A stretch of 25,069 nucleotides of DNA. Source: an uncultured Eubacteriales bacterium. GTDB taxonomy: Bacteria > Bacillota > Clostridia > Lachnospirales > Lachnospiraceae. The stretch is from contig ONWK01000199.1 of the NCBI GenBank assembly GCA_900321505.1, forward strand, positions 1 to 25,069. Reading direction: 5' to 3'. Positions 22,548 through 25,069 of the stretch are shown here, one piece after another. How positions within the stretch are numbered: position 1 is the stretch's first letter; each line of letters opens with the position of its first letter. Made by a program: the position numbers and the translations under genes. Under the pieces are notes generated by a model that was not told where the DNA came from, ran no database searches, and saw only the letters and a program-made list of their open reading frames with translations.

Positions 22548-23459
22548 ATGAGGGAATTTACTCTTTTTACCGATGTCAATACCGACGTGCATCCTGCATA
22601 TGCCGCAAAGGAAGGTATAGTGATCCTTCCGCAGTATTATTTTTTTGAGGGTGACGATGTAATATACGGAGACGAGATACTGCTGGATGAGGAAACATTT
22701 TACTCAAGACTGGACAAGGGTGAGACAGCCAGATCCTCCGGTGTTAATCCTGACCGTGCGCGAAGAACCTTCGAGGAAGAGCTTAAAAAGGGAAAGGATA
22801 TCCTTGCCATCATCTGTTCGTCAGGTCTTTCCATGAGCTACAATACCTGCTATAAGGTGGGAGAGGAGCTTATGAAGGAATATCCGGGATCGAAGATCAT
22901 CGTTATGGATTCGCTGAATGAATCCGGCGGCGCAGGCCTTATGCTTTATATGGCAAGAGACATGCAGAAGGAAGGCAAGTCCATGGAGGAGATCCGGGAC
23001 AGGATCGAGGCCGTGAAAATGAATTTCCAGGCTATGTTCATAGTTGATGACCTGAAGTATCTGGTAAGGGGCGGCAGGCTTTCTGCCTTCAGCGGGGCTT
23101 TCGGAACCCTGCTGGATATCAAGCCGATACTGCATCTTGAAGGGGGAAAGATCCTTCCTCTGAAGAAGATCAGGACCAGAAAGCGTGCCATCAATGAACT
23201 GCTTCATATCGCAAAGGAGATGGATCCGGATCCGCGTTATCTTTATGTTGTGCATACATTTAATGAGCCTTCAGCTCAGGAGCTTGCGGACCGTGTGGAG
23301 AATGAGCTTGGTATCAGTGTGGACAGGCAGTATAAGCTGGGTATCATAAATAATACTATCGGCGCCCATACGGGACCGAATGCGCTGGGCCTGGGCTTCC
23401 TTGCACGGAAGGGCCTGGATCCTGCCATCCTTGGTGATGATCCGGATATAACTGAATAG
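22548..23459 (+). CDS. DegV family fatty-acid-binding protein (FakB-like)
   Basis: The 303-residue cytoplasmic protein has the two-domain DegV layout. The N-terminal part begins with FTDVNTDVHP and contains ARSSGVNPD and ICSSGLSMSY, the loops that bind the fatty-acid carboxylate in characterised members. The second part contains GGRLSAFSGAFG, LLDIKPIL and HTGPNALGLGF. FakB-type relatives bind a fatty acid and present it to the kinase FakA for phosphorylation and use in phospholipid synthesis. No fakA (DAK-type kinase) lies nearby, so the exact role is open. It is transcribed divergently from trpB2 and is probably monocistronic, with a hairpin at 23488-23515. Confidence 0.9.
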   Translation: MREFTLFTDVNTDVHPAYAAKEGIVILPQYYFFEGDDVIYGDEILLDEETFYSRLDKGETARSSGVNPDRARRTFEEELKKGKDILAIICSSGLSMSYNTCYKVGEELMKEYPGSKIIVMDSLNESGGAGLMLYMARDMQKEGKSMEEIRDRIEAVKMNFQAMFIVDDLKYLVRGGRLSAFSGAFGTLLDIKPILHLEGGKILPLKKIRTRKRAINELLHIAKEMDPDPRYLYVVHTFNEPSAQELADRVENELGISVDRQYKLGIINNTIGAHTGPNALGLGFLARKGLDPAILGDDPDITE

Positions 23460-23487
23460 GGATTTGCAGATGATGTGAAACGTGTGT

Positions 23488-23515
23488 AAAGGGGGAGTCC
23501 GGCGACTCCTCCTTT
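23488..23515 (+). terminator. Probable terminator after the DegV gene
   Basis: A 12-base-pair stem, AAAGGGGGAGTC (23488-23499) with GACTCCTCCTTT (23504-23515) and one G-U pair, has a CGGC loop and ends in TTT then CTGCG. The T-run is short, so efficiency is uncertain. Confidence 0.65.
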
Positions 23516-23576
23516 CTGCGCGAAAAGAGTGCCGGGAGGGCATCGGGCGAAGCGGAAATGCACGCAGCTGAATATG

Positions 23577-23607
23577 CGTCAACCTAATTTTGCGTATGGG
23601 GTTGACG
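23577..23607. promoter_or_regulatory. Inverted repeat overlapping the symporter -35, possible operator
   Basis: Eight-base arms CGTCAACC (23577-23584) and GGTTGACG (23600-23607) are perfect complements separated by 15 bases. The right arm contains the whole -35 hexamer, so a protein bound to the dyad would block RNA polymerase. Confidence 0.5.
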
Positions 23608-23630
23608 AGAAGAAAAACCTCTGTTATACT
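23602..23630 (+). promoter_or_regulatory. Strong putative sigma-A promoter of the symporter gene
   Basis: TTGACG (23602-23607) is followed after 17 bases by TATACT (23625-23630), preceded by TGT as an extended -10. Each hexamer matches the consensus at five of six positions. The predicted start near 23637 gives a leader of about 52 bases. Confidence 0.8.
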
Positions 23631-23688
23631 TCACTCCTGTATGTCCCTTGCGGGTAAATTTAAGGATCGTTGAAAGAGGATTTTTCAT

Positions 23689-25068
23689 ATGGATATTCCG
23701 TTTTTGGTAATGCTCGGCATCTATATGCTTGTTATGGTAGGGATAAGTGTGGCGGATTCCCGTAAAACTGCTGACTTTAAGTCATATGCTGTTGCGGGAA
23801 AGGATCAGAGGCTGATCACCGTTACAATGACGCTTATGGCTACGATACTGGGAGCATCAACAACCATAGGTATCACGGATACGGTATATCAGATCGGTTT
23901 TCCGGGTATATGGTGGCTTGCCTTCGGGGCTGTCGGACTGCTCCTGCAGTCACTGCTGCTGTCGGAACGGGTCCGTGGTATGAACGCGGATACGCTGCCT
24001 CATCTTACGGAAATGCTGGCCGGAAGGAGCGCATCATTCCTTCTGGCACTGATAATAGTAATATCCTGGATAGGTGTTGTTGCAGGCCAGCTGGTAGCCC
24101 TGGGAGGACTTGTTACATTTGCCACGGGTAAGGACAGCAAAATATTACTTGCCGTTGTGGCTGTCCTGGTCATACTATATACCACGCTGGGAGGGCAGCT
24201 TTCCGTTGTAAAGACCGACCGCATTCAGCTGGTGGTCATAATCGCGGGTATCCTGCTCTGCTTCGGATATCTCTTCGGGACCACGGAGGGAAGTTTCCGG
24301 GACGCGACAGGACAGATAGAGTTTTTTAATGAATCTTATACAGTTCAGAAATGGATCACCCAGTTTTTCGTTATAGGGGGAGTATTCTTCCTGGGACCGG
24401 ATATACTGTCCAGGAATTTTATAGCAAAAGACGGCAGGACAGCGAAGAGAAGCGCGCTGCTCGCAGCCGGGAGCCTTCTTATTTTTGCTGTGATCATCTC
24501 CATGATCGGCGTGTGGGCAAGGCTGAATGTCCCGGCAGAGGAGCTGGGCGGAAATAAGACGCTTCTTTATGTGGCGCGTCTGCTTCCGGGCTGGATGAGG
24601 CTGATAATGAGCCTTGGACTCATGTCCGCAATACTTTCTTCGACAGATACCTGCCTGATAAATGCCGCCAGCATCTTCAGCAGGGATATACTCAGGAAAG
24701 AGGATAAGAAGATAGTAAGATTTGCCGTTCTGGGAATCGGCGCTCTGGCGCTGGGCCTTACACTTCTCAGCAGCGGAAATATCATTAATATACTGTCCGG
24801 GGCATATTCCATTTATACACCGGGTGTGATCTTCCCTCTGCTTGTGGCTATATTTTCATATAAGAAGCGTAACATCAGAAAGAAGCTGTGGATGACCGGG
24901 GTATGTGCAGGAGGACTCTGTGGAGTTATGTCAACCTTTTGCGGTGAGTGGATGACCGGTGCCGGCGTTCCCTCTGCGATCGTTGACAACCTTACGCTTA
25001 TAGGCATGGGCCTTTCTCTTATCTTTTCACTTTTGTCCGTCATCCATTCAGGAAGCCGTGAACAGTGA
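23689..25068 (+). CDS. Sodium:solute symporter family protein (SSS)
   Basis: This 459-residue polytopic membrane protein has about 12-13 hydrophobic segments and the SSS/SLC5 layout. Visible features are an N-terminal helix, DFKSYAVAGKD after helix 1, TLMATILGASTTIG in the helix bearing the substrate/sodium site, YTTLGGQLSVVKTD (a family hallmark near the middle), and SAILSSTDTCLINAASIFSRDI, the segment that usually supplies serine/threonine sodium ligands. It imports an organic solute with Na+; proline, pantothenate, sugars or other acids are possible and the sequence does not decide. AGAGGA lies eight bases before the ATG. The gene is complete, its TGA ending one base before the window does. 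What follows is unknown. Confidence 0.9.
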   Translation: MDIPFLVMLGIYMLVMVGISVADSRKTADFKSYAVAGKDQRLITVTMTLMATILGASTTIGITDTVYQIGFPGIWWLAFGAVGLLLQSLLLSERVRGMNADTLPHLTEMLAGRSASFLLALIIVISWIGVVAGQLVALGGLVTFATGKDSKILLAVVAVLVILYTTLGGQLSVVKTDRIQLVVIIAGILLCFGYLFGTTEGSFRDATGQIEFFNESYTVQKWITQFFVIGGVFFLGPDILSRNFIAKDGRTAKRSALLAAGSLLIFAVIISMIGVWARLNVPAEELGGNKTLLYVARLLPGWMRLIMSLGLMSAILSSTDTCLINAASIFSRDILRKEDKKIVRFAVLGIGALALGLTLLSSGNIINILSGAYSIYTPGVIFPLLVAIFSYKKRNIRKKLWMTGVCAGGLCGVMSTFCGEWMTGAGVPSAIVDNLTLIGMGLSLIFSLLSVIHSGSREQ

Positions 25069-25069
25069 C

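Overview
The window reads as chromosomal DNA of an anaerobic Clostridia, most likely a Lachnospiraceae-type gut or rumen bacterium. This is inferred from gene content: a rubrerythrin, a three-subunit electron-bifurcating [FeFe] hydrogenase, a GH130 mannosylglucose phosphorylase, TrpB2, DegV and DUF4342 proteins. It is also inferred from AGGAGG-type ribosome binding sites and sigma-A-like promoters. Genus and species cannot be fixed from sequence alone. No phage, transposon, CRISPR array, tRNA or rRNA was seen.

Layout. (1) 1-5106, plus strand: a tightly packed run of rubrerythrin (5' end cut by the window), aat, clpS, clpA and a VanZ-like membrane protein with an unusual extracellular-type repeat region. 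aat-clpS-clpA together encode the tagging enzyme, adaptor and unfoldase of the Leu/N-degron pathway. (2) 5135-6781, minus strand: a SulP anion transporter with a STAS domain and its own promoter. (3) 7003-7611: a UBA-like/DUF4342 membrane protein closed by a strong terminator. (4) 7742-13557: promoter, hydC-hydB-hydA (NuoE-like, NuoF-like and [FeFe] hydrogenase subunits), then an AMP-forming acyl-CoA ligase, closed by a 19-bp-stem terminator. (5) 13838-16681: an MBOAT O-acyltransferase and a DHHW-family protein behind a good extended -10 promoter and a structured leader, closed by a terminator; the pair probably acylates a surface polymer. (6) 16951-19969: GH130 mannosylglucose phosphorylase and a phosphohexomutase, which fit as a mannose-1-phosphate producing and using pair. 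(7) 20072-20807: an RsbW-like kinase/anti-sigma factor and a STAS antagonist. (8) 20983-22353, minus strand: TrpB2. (9) 22548-23459: a DegV fatty-acid-binding protein, divergent from trpB2. (10) 23689-25068: a sodium:solute symporter whose stop codon ends one base before the window does.

No gene-free stretch exceeds 300 bases. The larger gaps hold promoters, terminators and inverted repeats, most strikingly a cluster of three large hairpins at 20840-20969 between convergent genes.

The most interesting items are the compact N-degron operon in a Firmicute-like genome, the VanZ protein with about nine 30-residue repeats, the three-hairpin intergenic cluster, and three dyads positioned like operators at promoters (13668-13687, 22436-22456, 23577-23607). 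I do not see a wholly new defence or mobile system here.
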